Below are positions 25,291 to 33,796 of a stretch of 49,496 bases of DNA, piece by piece. The stretch is from Methanothermobacter sp049720995 (GTDB taxonomy: Archaea > Methanobacteriota > Methanobacteria > Methanobacteriales > Methanothermobacteraceae): contig NZ_JBNASF010000012.1 in NCBI RefSeq assembly GCF_049720995.1, positions 1 to 49,496 of the forward strand, written 5' to 3'. The position numbers and the translations under genes were made by a program. The notes under the pieces are model-generated. The model saw only the letters and a program-made list of their open reading frames with translations, did no database searches and was not told the origin of the DNA. The first letter of the stretch is position 1; every line of letters begins with the position of its first letter.

Positions 25291-25479
25291 CTACCTTTTT
25301 ATGGAGAGCACAACCCACACCACAATGAAAAGCGCGAATACCAGGTAGAAGATTGTCCTTGTTCTCCTCACCCTCTGCTGATTCTTTGATAGGATCTCCT
25401 GGCACCTCTCTGAACAGGTCACCTCATCCATGGGTATGGGGGTGCTGCATACAGGACAGTGCTTGTGCGGTTCAACCAT
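25291..25479 (-). CDS. Zinc-ribbon plus membrane anchor protein (DUF2116-like)
   Basis: 62 residues from ATG 25479, preceded by GGAGGTGA; an ATG at 25494 lies upstream of that site and is not used. The N-terminus has 'HCPVCSTPIP' and 'TCSERCQEIL', a C4 zinc site. Residues about 40-60 are one hydrophobic helix followed by 'SIKR'. So it is a small zinc protein anchored in the membrane with its finger probably inside the cell. Function unknown. 22 bp after pyrH's upstream neighbour position on the same strand, convergent with the DUF308 gene. Confidence 0.82.
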   Translation of the reverse strand: MVEPHKHCPVCSTPIPMDEVTCSERCQEILSKNQQRVRRTRTIFYLVFALFIVVWVVLSIKR

Positions 25480-25516
25480 TCTCTTCACCTCCATTGATGA
25501 ATTTAAACTTTCACAT

Positions 25517-26191
25517 TTATTCAGGGATAACAGTGGTTCCTATTCCACCATCGATTGCCCTCAGAAGGTTCTCGGGGTCACGGCCACTGGCTATGATGGT
25601 CCTTATCCCTGACCTCCTTATCATCTTAAGGGCGGTATGGTCAAAGAACTCGTAGGTGCCGGCCTTCACATCAGATTCGCTGAGGTGCTCCAGCATCTCA
25701 CTGGCGCTGATCTCAGGGTAGAACCTCGCATCCGGGTACTTCTGGGGGTCCCTGTCATAGAAACCGTCAACCGATGTGAGGTTTATCATGAGGTCAGCCC
25801 CAACGGTTTCGGCCAGTATTGCCCCAACAGCGTCGGTACTGTGGGCAGGCTCCGTACCACCCATCACAACTATTCTGCCTGATGCTGCAAATCTGACGGC
25901 CTCCCTGAAGTTTTCAGGTACAGATGGGTATGCACTTTCACCCAGGGCTGTTATGAGAATCCTGGCATTCAACCTTGTGACATCGATTCCTATATCATCG
26001 CACTGGGCTTCCCCAGCCCCCAGTTTTCGTGCAACCCCTATGTAATCACGGGCGGGTCTGCCCCCACCCACAACCACAAACAGTTCATGTTCATTCCTCA
26101 GCGAATTCAGAATATCGGCGTATGCCCTGAACATTTCATGTGTGAATTCACGTATAAGGATTGATCCTCCAATGGTAATAACAATTCTCAT
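25517..26191 (-). CDS. pyrH: Uridylate kinase (archaeal UMP kinase)
   Basis: 224 residues, the short archaeal form. It phosphorylates UMP to UDP in pyrimidine synthesis. Amino-acid kinase fold: 'IVITIGGSIL' (phosphate binding Gly and Ser), 'ELFVVVGGGRPARDYI', 'GIDVTRLNARIL', 'VMGGTEPAHSTDAVGAILAE' and 'LTSVDGFYDRDPQKYPDARF'. ATG 26191 with GGTGGA upstream; a box A-like GATATAAG (minus strand, 26247-26254) precedes it. Confidence 0.95.
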   Translation of the reverse strand: MRIVITIGGSILIREFTHEMFRAYADILNSLRNEHELFVVVGGGRPARDYIGVARKLGAGEAQCDDIGIDVTRLNARILITALGESAYPSVPENFREAVRFAASGRIVVMGGTEPAHSTDAVGAILAETVGADLMINLTSVDGFYDRDPQKYPDARFYPEISASEMLEHLSESDVKAGTYEFFDHTALKMIRRSGIRTIIASGRDPENLLRAIDGGIGTTVIPE

Positions 26192-26277
26192 AACGATCCA
26201 CCGCGAAAATTAGTTGACTCTTCCTTTCCAGTTATGACTGAATCCACTTATATCTTTTCTCCAGGCATCCAGTAAAC

Positions 26278-26285
26278 TTTATAAT
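26278..26285 (+). promoter_or_regulatory. Box A for prf1
   Basis: TTTATAAT about 60 bp upstream of the prf1 GTG, preceded by AGTAAAC. Predicted start of transcription near 26310. Confidence 0.5.
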
Positions 26286-26344
26286 TACCCCACCCCATAT
26301 ACAGTTACAGTTTATTTTATCATTTTCATGAGGAGTGATTCATA

Positions 26345-27568
26345 GTGAGTGAACCATCATCAAAGGAACTTTTTGAATTCAAGAGAACCCTCCAGGAACT
26401 ATCAGATAAGAGGGGAAGGGGGACAGAGCTTGTATCGGTATACATACCCCCCGACAGACAGATCAGTGACGTTGCAAAGCATATGAGGGAGGAACTGAGC
26501 CAGAGCGCCAACATCAAGAGCAAGCAGACCAGGAAGAATGTGCAGTCAGCAATTGAGGTTATAATGCAGAGGCTGAAGCTTTTCCCCAGACCACCAGAGA
26601 AGGGTCTTGTGATGTTCGTGGGGATGGTGCCACGGGGAGGACCCGGTACAGAGAAGATGGAAACCTACGTCTTCGAGCCACCTGAACCCATAAAGACCTA
26701 CATATACCACTGCAACTCAGAGTTCTATCTTGAACCACTGAGGGAGATGCTTGAGGAGAAGGAGACCTACGGGCTGGCTGTACTTGACAGGAAGGAGGCG
26801 ACCATTGCAACCCTCCGGGGTAAGCGGATAGACATCCTTAAGACCCTCACAAGTGGCGTGCCAGGTAAGCACAAGGCAGGTGGTCAGTCCCAGAGGAGGT
26901 TTGACCGTCTCATAGACCTCGCAGCTCACGAGTTCCTCAAGAGGATAGGGGAGCACATGAACGAGGCCTTCCTGCAGATTGAGGACCTCAAGGGCATCAT
27001 CCTCGGGGGCCCAGGACACACAAAGGAGGAGTTCCTAAACGGTGACTACCTTCACCATGAACTCAAGAAGAAGGTCATAACCACGGTGGACACATCATAC
27101 ACAGGGGAATTCGGTATCAGGGAGGTTATCGACAAGTCCATGGACGTCCTGAGTGAAATTGATGTGATGAGGGAGAAGAAACTCGTCCAGCGCTTCCTGA
27201 GGGAACTCATAAATGAGGATGGCCTGGCATCCTATGGTGAAAGGGAGGTCCGCCAGCACCTCCAGATGGGCGCAGTTGAGGTTCTACTGCTCTCAGAGGA
27301 CCTCAAATACCAGAGGGGAACCTATGAGTGCGCTTCATGCGGTCACAGCATGGAGAGGACAGGGAAGGATCTGCCAGACACCGAAACCTGTCCATCATGT
27401 AACGATCAGATGAGGCTCTCAGACAGGAGGGACATGATCGATGACCTGGTTGAGATGGCCGAGGAGGTTGGAACCGAGGTTGAGATCATATCAACAGAGA
27501 CAGAGGAGGGTATGCAGCTCCTGAGGGCCTTTGGGGGTATAGGGGCGATACTGAGGTACCGCCCCTGA
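26345..27568 (+). CDS. prf1: Peptide chain release factor aRF1
   Basis: 407 residues, near the usual length. It reads all three stop codons and frees the finished protein. Stop-codon recognition motif NIKS at 56-59 in 'SANIKSKQTRK'; catalytic GGQ at 179-181 in 'KHKAGGQSQRRFD'. The C-terminal domain has a mini-domain with 'CASCGHSM' and 'CPSCND', a likely zinc site. GTG start at 26345. Single gene between minus-strand neighbours. Confidence 0.96.
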   Translation: MSEPSSKELFEFKRTLQELSDKRGRGTELVSVYIPPDRQISDVAKHMREELSQSANIKSKQTRKNVQSAIEVIMQRLKLFPRPPEKGLVMFVGMVPRGGPGTEKMETYVFEPPEPIKTYIYHCNSEFYLEPLREMLEEKETYGLAVLDRKEATIATLRGKRIDILKTLTSGVPGKHKAGGQSQRRFDRLIDLAAHEFLKRIGEHMNEAFLQIEDLKGIILGGPGHTKEEFLNGDYLHHELKKKVITTVDTSYTGEFGIREVIDKSMDVLSEIDVMREKKLVQRFLRELINEDGLASYGEREVRQHLQMGAVEVLLLSEDLKYQRGTYECASCGHSMERTGKDLPDTETCPSCNDQMRLSDRRDMIDDLVEMAEEVGTEVEIISTETEEGMQLLRAFGGIGAILRYRP

Positions 27569-27572
27569 GCAT

Positions 27573-28463
27573 TCAGGGGTTTAACTGAAAGGGCACATTA
27601 AATGATCCCAGGATAAGTATCAGGTGAAGGGGACCCTCCAGGTCTGCAGTGAGTGTGGCTCTTTTTATATCCATCTTCCCTTTCAGGTGCAGGTAAAGGC
27701 CAGTGTAGATGGCAAGGATCACTGCAGCAGCACCGGTTCCAGGTACAAGTCCAAGGAGGATACCTGCACACAGAACAACCGCGCCTGAGGCGTTTATAAC
27801 CTGAAGGATAACTGAACTTCCCTTTTCACCGTAGACTGCAGGAAGTGTTCTGAGTCCCTGCAGTCTGTCTGATTCAGCATCCTTGTAGTCACTGAATGCA
27901 GTGTTCACGTATACTTTAAGGAAGATGAAGGTGAACACCACCAGGTGCGATTCTGTGAGGGTACAGGGAGCTGTCGGTAGAACGGTCCACGAACTCCATA
28001 TGAGGCCCAGGTAGATGTTTTTAAAGCCGGTGATCCTTCTGGTGAGGCCCTTGAAGAAACCCGTGTAGAGGATCCCCGCTGTCAGAAGAACCACGGTGAG
28101 AGCTGTCATGAAGGGATCCCTGCATATGCCAAGCAACGCGATAAGTGTGGCTGCACAGGATGAGATAATCCATTTACCCCACCGCTCGCTGAAATGGGAT
28201 CTCTGGGGGTCTGTGAGGGAATCCACTTTGGAGTCTGCAAGATAGTCGTAGGCGTACACCGTGAGGGGGAGCATGAAGGATATCACCACGGTTATGGGCC
28301 TGCACGGTCTTTCAAGAAGGGCGGAGGATGCCAGAAGGAGTGATGGTCCCCAGAGCGCTGGAAGAATTCCACCATAGACGAAGAGGTCTTTCAGGGATGA
28401 AAAAAATTCCCTTAAAATTTTGACATTTTTCAGAAAACCGGTTTCATATGCATGGCCTAACAT
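27573..28463 (-). CDS. UbiA-family prenyltransferase
   Basis: 296 residues, about nine helices. Both Asp-rich Mg-diphosphate motifs are visible in altered form: 'YDYLADSKVDSLTDP' and 'FSDYKDAESDRLQGLRTLP'. Members make archaeal ether lipids (digeranylgeranylglyceryl phosphate synthase), quinones or hemes; the divergent first motif means the acceptor cannot be named. It ends 4 bp after the convergent prf1 stop. I see no ribosome site before the ATG at 28463, so it may be leaderless or start elsewhere. A dyad CATAGT-ATTA-ACTATG (28461-28476) covers the start codon. Confidence 0.85.
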   Translation of the reverse strand: MLGHAYETGFLKNVKILREFFSSLKDLFVYGGILPALWGPSLLLASSALLERPCRPITVVISFMLPLTVYAYDYLADSKVDSLTDPQRSHFSERWGKWIISSCAATLIALLGICRDPFMTALTVVLLTAGILYTGFFKGLTRRITGFKNIYLGLIWSSWTVLPTAPCTLTESHLVVFTFIFLKVYVNTAFSDYKDAESDRLQGLRTLPAVYGEKGSSVILQVINASGAVVLCAGILLGLVPGTGAAAVILAIYTGLYLHLKGKMDIKRATLTADLEGPLHLILILGSFNVPFQLNP

Positions 28464-28771
28464 AGTATTAACTATGTTTAAATGAAATCTTATCGATATC
28501 TGCAGGTTTTATCTGAAAAATTAGATTGAATTGTGGCAATCTTTTAATCAATCATCTGATTATGCCTTTAAGTGCGGGGATAGCACCGAATCTATTTAAA
28601 AAATTGAGTTAGGGGCTGGAGAAAACATTTAAACTGGATGGGATGCTGAGGTTTAACCATTTAAAAGGTTAGATGCGGCATAAAGCCGGAAAAAAGGTTT
28701 TAGATAAATTTCAGGCTTTAAAGAATGAAGAAAGTCTTCAGGGATGTTGGGGTTTGGGATAAATTGAGTTA
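28464..28771. other. 308-bp gap without a gene; several box A-like elements
   Basis: AT-rich stretch between two minus-strand genes. Plus-strand box A-like sequences: TATTTAAA near 28590, CATTTAAA near 28630 and CATTTAAAAGG near 28658, none followed by a plus-strand gene. Short in-frame stretches only; no tRNA cloverleaf or C/D box pair seen. It must hold the promoter of the UbiA gene and the end of the PRTase transcript. Confidence 0.5.
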
Positions 28772-29380
28772 TCAGCCAAGTCTGCTGACCCTTATGAGTG
28801 ACTCAACTGGCACACCATCAACCTCTGAGATCCCCTTCTTATCTATGAGGACGGTGACCGCCAGGGGTTTGGCTCCCTGCTCCCTGAGGACCCTTACAAC
28901 CTCACCTATGGTCCTCCCGCTGGTTATCACGTCATCAACAACCACAACCCTCTTGTCCTTCACCTTTGCAAAGTTGCTGCTAATGGCGCCCTCTGCTCCC
29001 TCGTCCTTCCTGTGTTTCACAGGGTGGAAGACGGCAAGGGATGTTTCAAGCCCGGTTTCAGCCCCCATAACATCGGCCATGAGGGTGGCGAATGGTATGC
29101 CGCTTATGGCTATACCGAGCACAACATCTGCAACACCGTACTTGAGTGCCATGTCTGCCATTGCAGCCGAAACATACCTCATACGGGATGAACTGCCGCC
29201 TAGGCTTTCCCAGTTGATGGCAAAATCCACAGGAGCCTCCTTGGGGGAAACTGAACTGGCGGTCTGAAGCGTCAGCCACCTGGCAGTATCCTTTGACACG
29301 TTCAGTTCATCTGCAATTTCCCCTGTTGTAAAACCCCTTTTTCTCAGTTCCCGGGCCTTCTTTATAAGTTCATTTTCCAT
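28772..29380 (-). CDS. PRTase-like regulator with N-terminal helix-turn-helix (GfcR / PyrE-like)
   Basis: 202 residues from ATG 29380, preceded by GAGGTG; an in-frame ATG at 29401 is less likely. Residues 1-40 form a helix-turn-helix: 'ELRKRGFTTGEIADELNVSKDTARW'-type region (pieces 'RKRGFTTGEIADEL', 'NVSKDTARWL'). The rest is a type I phosphoribosyltransferase fold with the PRPP loop 'RVVVVDDVITSGRTIGE'. Haloarchaeal GfcR of this type controls sugar metabolism genes; orotate phosphoribosyltransferase activity is doubtful. It follows the UDP-sugar dehydrogenase gene by 10 bp. Confidence 0.88.
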   Translation of the reverse strand: MENELIKKARELRKRGFTTGEIADELNVSKDTARWLTLQTASSVSPKEAPVDFAINWESLGGSSSRMRYVSAAMADMALKYGVADVVLGIAISGIPFATLMADVMGAETGLETSLAVFHPVKHRKDEGAEGAISSNFAKVKDKRVVVVDDVITSGRTIGEVVRVLREQGAKPLAVTVLIDKKGISEVDGVPVESLIRVSRLG

Positions 29381-29390
29381 TACAAGCACC

Positions 29391-30347
29391 TCAAATATCA
29401 CCGTTAAGTTTCACGGGCCTGTGTTCCCTTGAAGATTTCATGGCTGCAAGCACAGTTCTAAGTGCGTATATACCGTCCTCACCGGTTATCTCAGGCTCCT
29501 CATCGTTGATAACCGATGAGAGGAATGATTTGATTTCATTCCTGAGGGGTTCCTCATGTTTGATCTGGATGTCCTGGGCGAATTTGCCGTACACATCCAG
29601 TTTCTGATCGATATAGTCAACGTTTATTATGCCATCTGTCCCTGTGATGGCCAGTTTCCTCCTCTTGTAGGGTGTGAGCCAGTTAACCTCAAGTATCCCT
29701 GTGATTCCGCTTCTGAATTTTGTCATTATCTCTGCATGGTCCTCATACTCGCATTTCTCTAGTATGCTGCCCATGACCGCGTATACCTCTGCCACGGGTT
29801 CACTGAAGAGGTAGTGCATGACATCAAGGTCATGTATCGCAAGGTCAATGGTAACACCAACGTCCTTTATCCTTGGGGGAAATGGGCCGACCCTCTTTGC
29901 AGATGCAGAAACCACGTCCCCTATCACATCATTTTCAATTAACTCCTTCGCCTTCTGAACAGCAGGGTTGAACCTTTCAACATGTCCTGTCCCCAGCTTC
30001 AGACCCTTCCTTCGGGCTGTTTTCACCATTTCCCTTGCCTCTTCAAGTGTGAATGCAATGGGCTTTTCCACAAGAACGTGTTTATCGTGTTCAAGGGCGT
30101 CCATGACCACACGGTAATGGTGGGTGGTTGGTACGCAGACACTTACCACCTCTATCTCCGGTATCTCAAGGAGGTTCTCGTAGTCCACATACCCGACAGC
30201 ATCGTACTTGTTGGCAACCTTCTGGAGTGTTCCCTTCATGATGTCGGATACAGCCATAAGATTCGCATTTTTAAGCCTGTAGTAAACCCTGGCATGGTTG
30301 TAACCCATGGCTCCAACGCCGATTACACCCACATTTATCTTTCTCAA
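29391..30347 (-). CDS. Gfo/Idh/MocA oxidoreductase, probable UDP-GlcNAc 3-dehydrogenase
   Basis: 318 residues. Rossmann motif 'VGVIGVGAMGYNHARVY', catalytic 'HVLVEKPIAFTLEEA' (EKP), then 'GHVERFNPAV' and 'DLAIHDLDVMHYL' with the conserved His/Asp. Close archaeal members oxidise UDP-GlcNAc at C3 on the way to UDP-diNAc sugars used in glycoproteins; the specific substrate is inferred. TTG start at 30347 with GGAGG 8 bp upstream, overlapping the hemC stop (TTGA). Confidence 0.87.
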   Translation of the reverse strand: MRKINVGVIGVGAMGYNHARVYYRLKNANLMAVSDIMKGTLQKVANKYDAVGYVDYENLLEIPEIEVVSVCVPTTHHYRVVMDALEHDKHVLVEKPIAFTLEEAREMVKTARRKGLKLGTGHVERFNPAVQKAKELIENDVIGDVVSASAKRVGPFPPRIKDVGVTIDLAIHDLDVMHYLFSEPVAEVYAVMGSILEKCEYEDHAEIMTKFRSGITGILEVNWLTPYKRRKLAITGTDGIINVDYIDQKLDVYGKFAQDIQIKHEEPLRNEIKSFLSSVINDEEPEITGEDGIYALRTVLAAMKSSREHRPVKLNGDI

Positions 30348-31213
30348 ATATAATCCTCCATTTCTTTGGCAGCTTTTTTACCAATGTCCTCTGCTTTATC
30401 AACGGATCCCTTAACATTAACTCTTTTGAGTATCTCACCATCTCTTGTTAGAAGAACAGCGTAGAGATTGATCTCTCCACCGGAGGCCCTTGCTATAACG
30501 CCAAGCGGGCACTGGCACCCGGCACCCAGTTCCCTTAGGAGGGTCTTCTCGGCTGTGACCTCCTGCTGGGATGGGTAATGGGTTATTTTCTCAATTGAAC
30601 CCCTCAATTCACTGTCCCTTCTTGTTATAACAGCCAGAGCCCCCTGCCCGGCGGCTGGCGTGAAGTATTCCAGTGTGAATCTTTTTTTAATGTAATTTTC
30701 GAGTCCGAGACGCTTTAAACCCGCCTCGGCCATTATGGTTGCATGGACCTCTCCTTCCATCACCTTTCTTATCCTGGTATCTATATTTCCTCTTAGGGGC
30801 TCCATCTTAAAATTTTTTTGGTGATGATTGCAGAATGCTTCCCTCCGGAGACTGCTGGTTCCAAGTTTAGCACCGGAGGGGAGCTCATCCCAGTCAAAAC
30901 GGGATACAAGAACCTCATTGGGGGATTCCCTCAGGGGTACTGCTGCAATCACAAGTTCAGGGTCAAGGTCACTGGGGACGTCCTTGAGGCTGTGAACCGC
31001 AAGGTCAACCTCCTCCTCCAGGACCGCATTGTCAAGTTCCCTTGTGAAGAGGCCCCTTGAGTCCATACTGTAAAGCTGGGAATCCTTTATCCTGTCACCC
31101 TTCGTCTTTATGATCCTCCTTTCGATTCTCTCACCGCAGATTTCGCTGAGCATATCAATGACGTGGTCTGTCTGTACCAGTGCCAGGCGACTCCCCCTTG
31201 TTCCAGCTATCAA
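30344..31213 (-). CDS. hemC: Hydroxymethylbilane synthase (porphobilinogen deaminase)
   Basis: 289 residues. It joins four porphobilinogen units; in a methanogen the product feeds coenzyme F430, cobamides and siroheme. Motifs: 'GTRGSRLALVQTDHVI', 'HSLKDVPSD' with the catalytic Asp region, 'LGTSSLRREAF', 'RGNIDTRIRKV', and the dipyrromethane-cofactor Cys in 'ELGAGCQCPLGVIA'. TTG start at 31213 with GGAGATGA upstream. It lies 122 bp downstream of cfbE on the same strand, so the first tetrapyrrole step and the last F430 step are neighbours. Confidence 0.95.
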   Translation of the reverse strand: MIAGTRGSRLALVQTDHVIDMLSEICGERIERRIIKTKGDRIKDSQLYSMDSRGLFTRELDNAVLEEEVDLAVHSLKDVPSDLDPELVIAAVPLRESPNEVLVSRFDWDELPSGAKLGTSSLRREAFCNHHQKNFKMEPLRGNIDTRIRKVMEGEVHATIMAEAGLKRLGLENYIKKRFTLEYFTPAAGQGALAVITRRDSELRGSIEKITHYPSQQEVTAEKTLLRELGAGCQCPLGVIARASGGEINLYAVLLTRDGEILKRVNVKGSVDKAEDIGKKAAKEMEDYI

Positions 31214-31335
31214 TGAATCATCTCCAGTAAACGTTAATCACTTGAAAAATTTATGGCATCCTATTTATAAGTTTTTAAAAGGTCACGGTTATTAAAAAAA
31301 CCCGATTTCTGACTACATACGCTGGAGGTTACTCA

Positions 31336-32754
31336 TCATCTTCTCGAGAGGTCACGATACTCTGACCTGTAAATCAGGATCACCGTCTCATGTTCAAGGG
31401 CAGCCCCCAGCGCATCATCCGGGGATTTGAAGTAGGGGCCATTATTTTGGGTTTTCCTCATTATACTGTATCCGAGTTCATCTGTGAATATGGGGTTGAG
31501 GTGAGTGTATTCTCTGAGAATTTCAGAGAGCCTGTCCTCATCTATATCCTCACATGTAACCCCGTATCTTCCACCTATGATTACGGCAGGGTCGGGGAGG
31601 TCCTCTGCCATTTTCAGTGTGTACTCCACAGCCTTCACATTCAGACCAGGGTTCACCTCCTCTATTATGCAGGTACCATCCAGTCTTCTGATTGATGTGC
31701 GGCCGGGTATCCCCCGGAAGCCATTAACACCCCTCTGGATGTCCTTCACATCAAGGTTAAGTGTGAGAGCTGCACTGATTGCGGCAAGGACGTTTGATAG
31801 ATGGTGCTCTGCAGGTGCAAATGTTTCAATTCCAAATTCTGTATTGATATGGTCACCATCAATTGTTTTAAGGTCCTCCACTATGATGCTGGCCACTGTG
31901 GACTCAAGGCCGTAACTAACGTCGGTGGCGTGGACACTGGCACCAGAATCAACCGAGAATGTGTTTGTCTTATCCCCAAAACTCCGGTAGTATCTTTTGA
32001 ATGCCTGAAGCTCGCAGCAGACCATTCTGCTCCTGAATATCTGCCTCTTGGCGGAACTGGCCCTTGATGTGCCTCTCCTTATGCTGTAGTCCTCGGCTAT
32101 ATTGGTCAGCACACCCACATCTGCGAGTCCCGTACCACCAAGGGAGACCTCGAAGATGGCTGAACCATAATCACGGTCACCTGCAAGCTGCACGGTTTCA
32201 ATCATACTGGCGGGGGTTATGCTTATATCCCTCCTGAGTAGTTCAGAACCCGCATAGGAGCCGCGGCTACTGAGGACAAGGGGATTCAGGTTCTCCATGA
32301 TCTTTCTGAGTATCCATACCGTGCTGGTCTTACCCTTGACCCCTGTAACCTCAACCACAGGTATCCCACGTGCTTCCTTCCAGGGGTCCAGCAGAAGGCC
32401 GGTTATTTCGTGGTGGGTTATATCTGCTTTAACCGGGCAGTGAACAGGCGCTATTATGGTTGAATCGGCGAGGGGACCATCAACCTCCAGGATACCCATT
32501 TCAAGGAGCATTTCATGGTCAGAGCCCTTCAGAGTCCCGTATATGTCCCATGCAAGGACATCGTCCGATATTTTTCTCAGTTCACGGGCAATTGTAACTC
32601 CACCATGTGTGAGGTCAACAACAAGCGGTTTTGTTATGGTTTTGAGGTTTTTGGTCATCTGTGTACCTTTTTTGGGTTTTGTGGTGGTTTTGAGGTTTTT
32701 GGTCATCTGTGTACCTTTTTTGGGTTTTGTGGTGGTTTTGAGGTTTTTGGTCAT
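31336..32754 (-). CDS. cfbE: Coenzyme F430 synthase CfbE, with a tandemly repeated N-terminus
   Basis: 472 residues from the first ATG. From about residue 43 it is a Mur-ligase-like protein: 'VVDLTHGGVTIARELRK', ATP loop 'VTGVKGKTSTVWIL', 'GGTGLADVGVLTNIAEDY', 'ERHL'-type 'APAEHHLSNVLAAISA' and 'NPGLNVKAVEYTL'. CfbE uses ATP to close the last ring of F430, the nickel cofactor of methyl-CoM reductase. The first 32 residues are two copies of a 16-residue Lys/Thr-rich unit (MTKNLKTTTKPKKGTQ), then a third partial copy. Each copy carries an ATG (32754, 32706, 32658); copies 2 and 3 also have AAAAAAGG upstream, so 32658 (440 residues) may be the real start. Confidence 0.88.
   Translation of the reverse strand: MTKNLKTTTKPKKGTQMTKNLKTTTKPKKGTQMTKNLKTITKPLVVDLTHGGVTIARELRKISDDVLAWDIYGTLKGSDHEMLLEMGILEVDGPLADSTIIAPVHCPVKADITHHEITGLLLDPWKEARGIPVVEVTGVKGKTSTVWILRKIMENLNPLVLSSRGSYAGSELLRRDISITPASMIETVQLAGDRDYGSAIFEVSLGGTGLADVGVLTNIAEDYSIRRGTSRASSAKRQIFRSRMVCCELQAFKRYYRSFGDKTNTFSVDSGASVHATDVSYGLESTVASIIVEDLKTIDGDHINTEFGIETFAPAEHHLSNVLAAISAALTLNLDVKDIQRGVNGFRGIPGRTSIRRLDGTCIIEEVNPGLNVKAVEYTLKMAEDLPDPAVIIGGRYGVTCEDIDEDRLSEILREYTHLNPIFTDELGYSIMRKTQNNGPYFKSPDDALGAALEHETVILIYRSEYRDLSRR
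32640..32754. repeat. 48-bp tandem repeat at the cfbE start (2.4 copies)
   Basis: Units 32640-32687 and 32688-32735 followed by a 19-bp partial copy 32736-32754. Period 48 bp keeps the reading frame. The full copies are identical, so the event is recent or kept uniform. Each unit contains the initiator ATG and, in the minus direction, a purine-rich AAAAAAGG in front of the next ATG. Confidence 0.95.
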
Positions 32755-32816
32755 TATAATCTTGGTCCAGTTAAACGGCTTTGGTTAACCATTGAGATCA
32801 CAGGAGATTTTTTTAA

Positions 32817-32971
32817 ATCAGATTCAATCATTTATGGAATCTATACCAAAACTACCTCTGGGTTTTTTCCGGTTCTGAATCAGATTCAATCATTTATGGA
32901 ATCTATACCAAAACTACCTCTGGGTTTTTTCCGGTTCTGAATCAGATTCAATCATTCATGGAATCTATACC
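32817..32971. repeat. 62-bp tandem repeat at the nadK 3' end (2.5 copies)
   Basis: Units 32817-32878 and 32879-32940 are identical; a 31-bp partial copy 32941-32971 covers the last codons of nadK. The gene copy differs by one base (C against T at the ATG of the Ser-Met-Asn-Asp end), which both extra copies share, so they were copied from each other after that change. Confidence 0.95.
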
Positions 32972-33796
32972 CCCCTCTATGAGCTTCTCACGCACCTTCC
33001 TGTAGAAGTCCTTACTGAGCCTTACAAAGTGGGCGCAGTGATCTGACTTTTTGAATACAACCTCCTCCATGTGGTTGATCTCCTCCTCGTACTGCCCATC
33101 AATCACCGCGATGGCCTTCTTACCCTTCCTCAAAAGATTAACCCTGATTACACTTTTATTGGAGACAACCAGTGGTCTGGCGCTAAGTTTGAAGGGGCAT
33201 ATTGGGACTATAAGGAATGCCTCCACGCGGGGATCCACTATAGGACCCCCAGCGGACATGGAATATGCTGTTGAACCGCTGGGTGTTGCTATGATTATAC
33301 CATCCGCCCTGAGCTCCTCAACAACCTCATCGTCAACTGATATCTCTATGTGGAGCATCTTGGCGGGCTTCCTTGTCATCATAACAACCTCATTGAGGGC
33401 TGATGGAAGTTCACCGTTATGGTATACGCTGAGGAGGGTTCTCCTCTCAACAGCATAGTTGCCAGTGAGAACATCCTCCAGGGCCGAGAAGACATTTTCA
33501 GGGTCGACCTCCGTCAGGAACCCGACTGTGCCCATGTTTATTCCAAGTATCGGTATCTCCTTACCCTCTATGAGGCTCTGGGTCCGGAGTATTGTCCCAT
33601 CCCCTCCAATGGTGAGTATCATGTCGACTTCCATGTCCCTGATGTCCTTTCCGTATTCACGGAGTGCAGGGAGATCCTCTGTGATCTTGAGGTCAACGCT
33701 CAGTTCAACGCCCCTGTTCAGAAGGAATGAGGCCACCTTACCTGCAAGTTCAACGGCTTCGGGCACATCAAAGCGGGCTATTATACCTATACGCAT
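32948..33796 (-). CDS. nadK: NAD kinase
   Basis: 282 residues. It makes NADP from NAD and ATP (or polyphosphate). Motifs: 'MILTIGGDGTILRT' (GGDG), 'GINMGTVGFLTEVDP', 'NEVVMMTRKPAKM', 'ATPSGSTAYSMSAGGPI'. ATG 33796 shares its last base with the stop of the phosphatase gene, so the two are translationally coupled. In Methanocaldococcus the equivalent is one fused protein. The last residues (GIDSMND) lie inside the 62-bp repeat. Confidence 0.94.
   Translation of the reverse strand: MRIGIIARFDVPEAVELAGKVASFLLNRGVELSVDLKITEDLPALREYGKDIRDMEVDMILTIGGDGTILRTQSLIEGKEIPILGINMGTVGFLTEVDPENVFSALEDVLTGNYAVERRTLLSVYHNGELPSALNEVVMMTRKPAKMLHIEISVDDEVVEELRADGIIIATPSGSTAYSMSAGGPIVDPRVEAFLIVPICPFKLSARPLVVSNKSVIRVNLLRKGKKAIAVIDGQYEEEINHMEEVVFKKSDHCAHFVRLSKDFYRKVREKLIEGGIDSMND

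Noticed and set aside
28461..28476. Dyad CATAGT-ATTA-ACTATG over the UbiA gene start
   Set aside because: Short and AT-rich; may be chance. Mentioned in the gene entry only.
28725..29267. 180-codon open frame on the plus strand
   Set aside because: It is antisense to the PRTase-like gene, has no ribosome site and a low-complexity Ser/Thr composition typical of a shadow frame.
32640..32971. Possible CRISPR array
   Set aside because: The units are head-to-tail tandem copies without unique spacers, and one set is coding.
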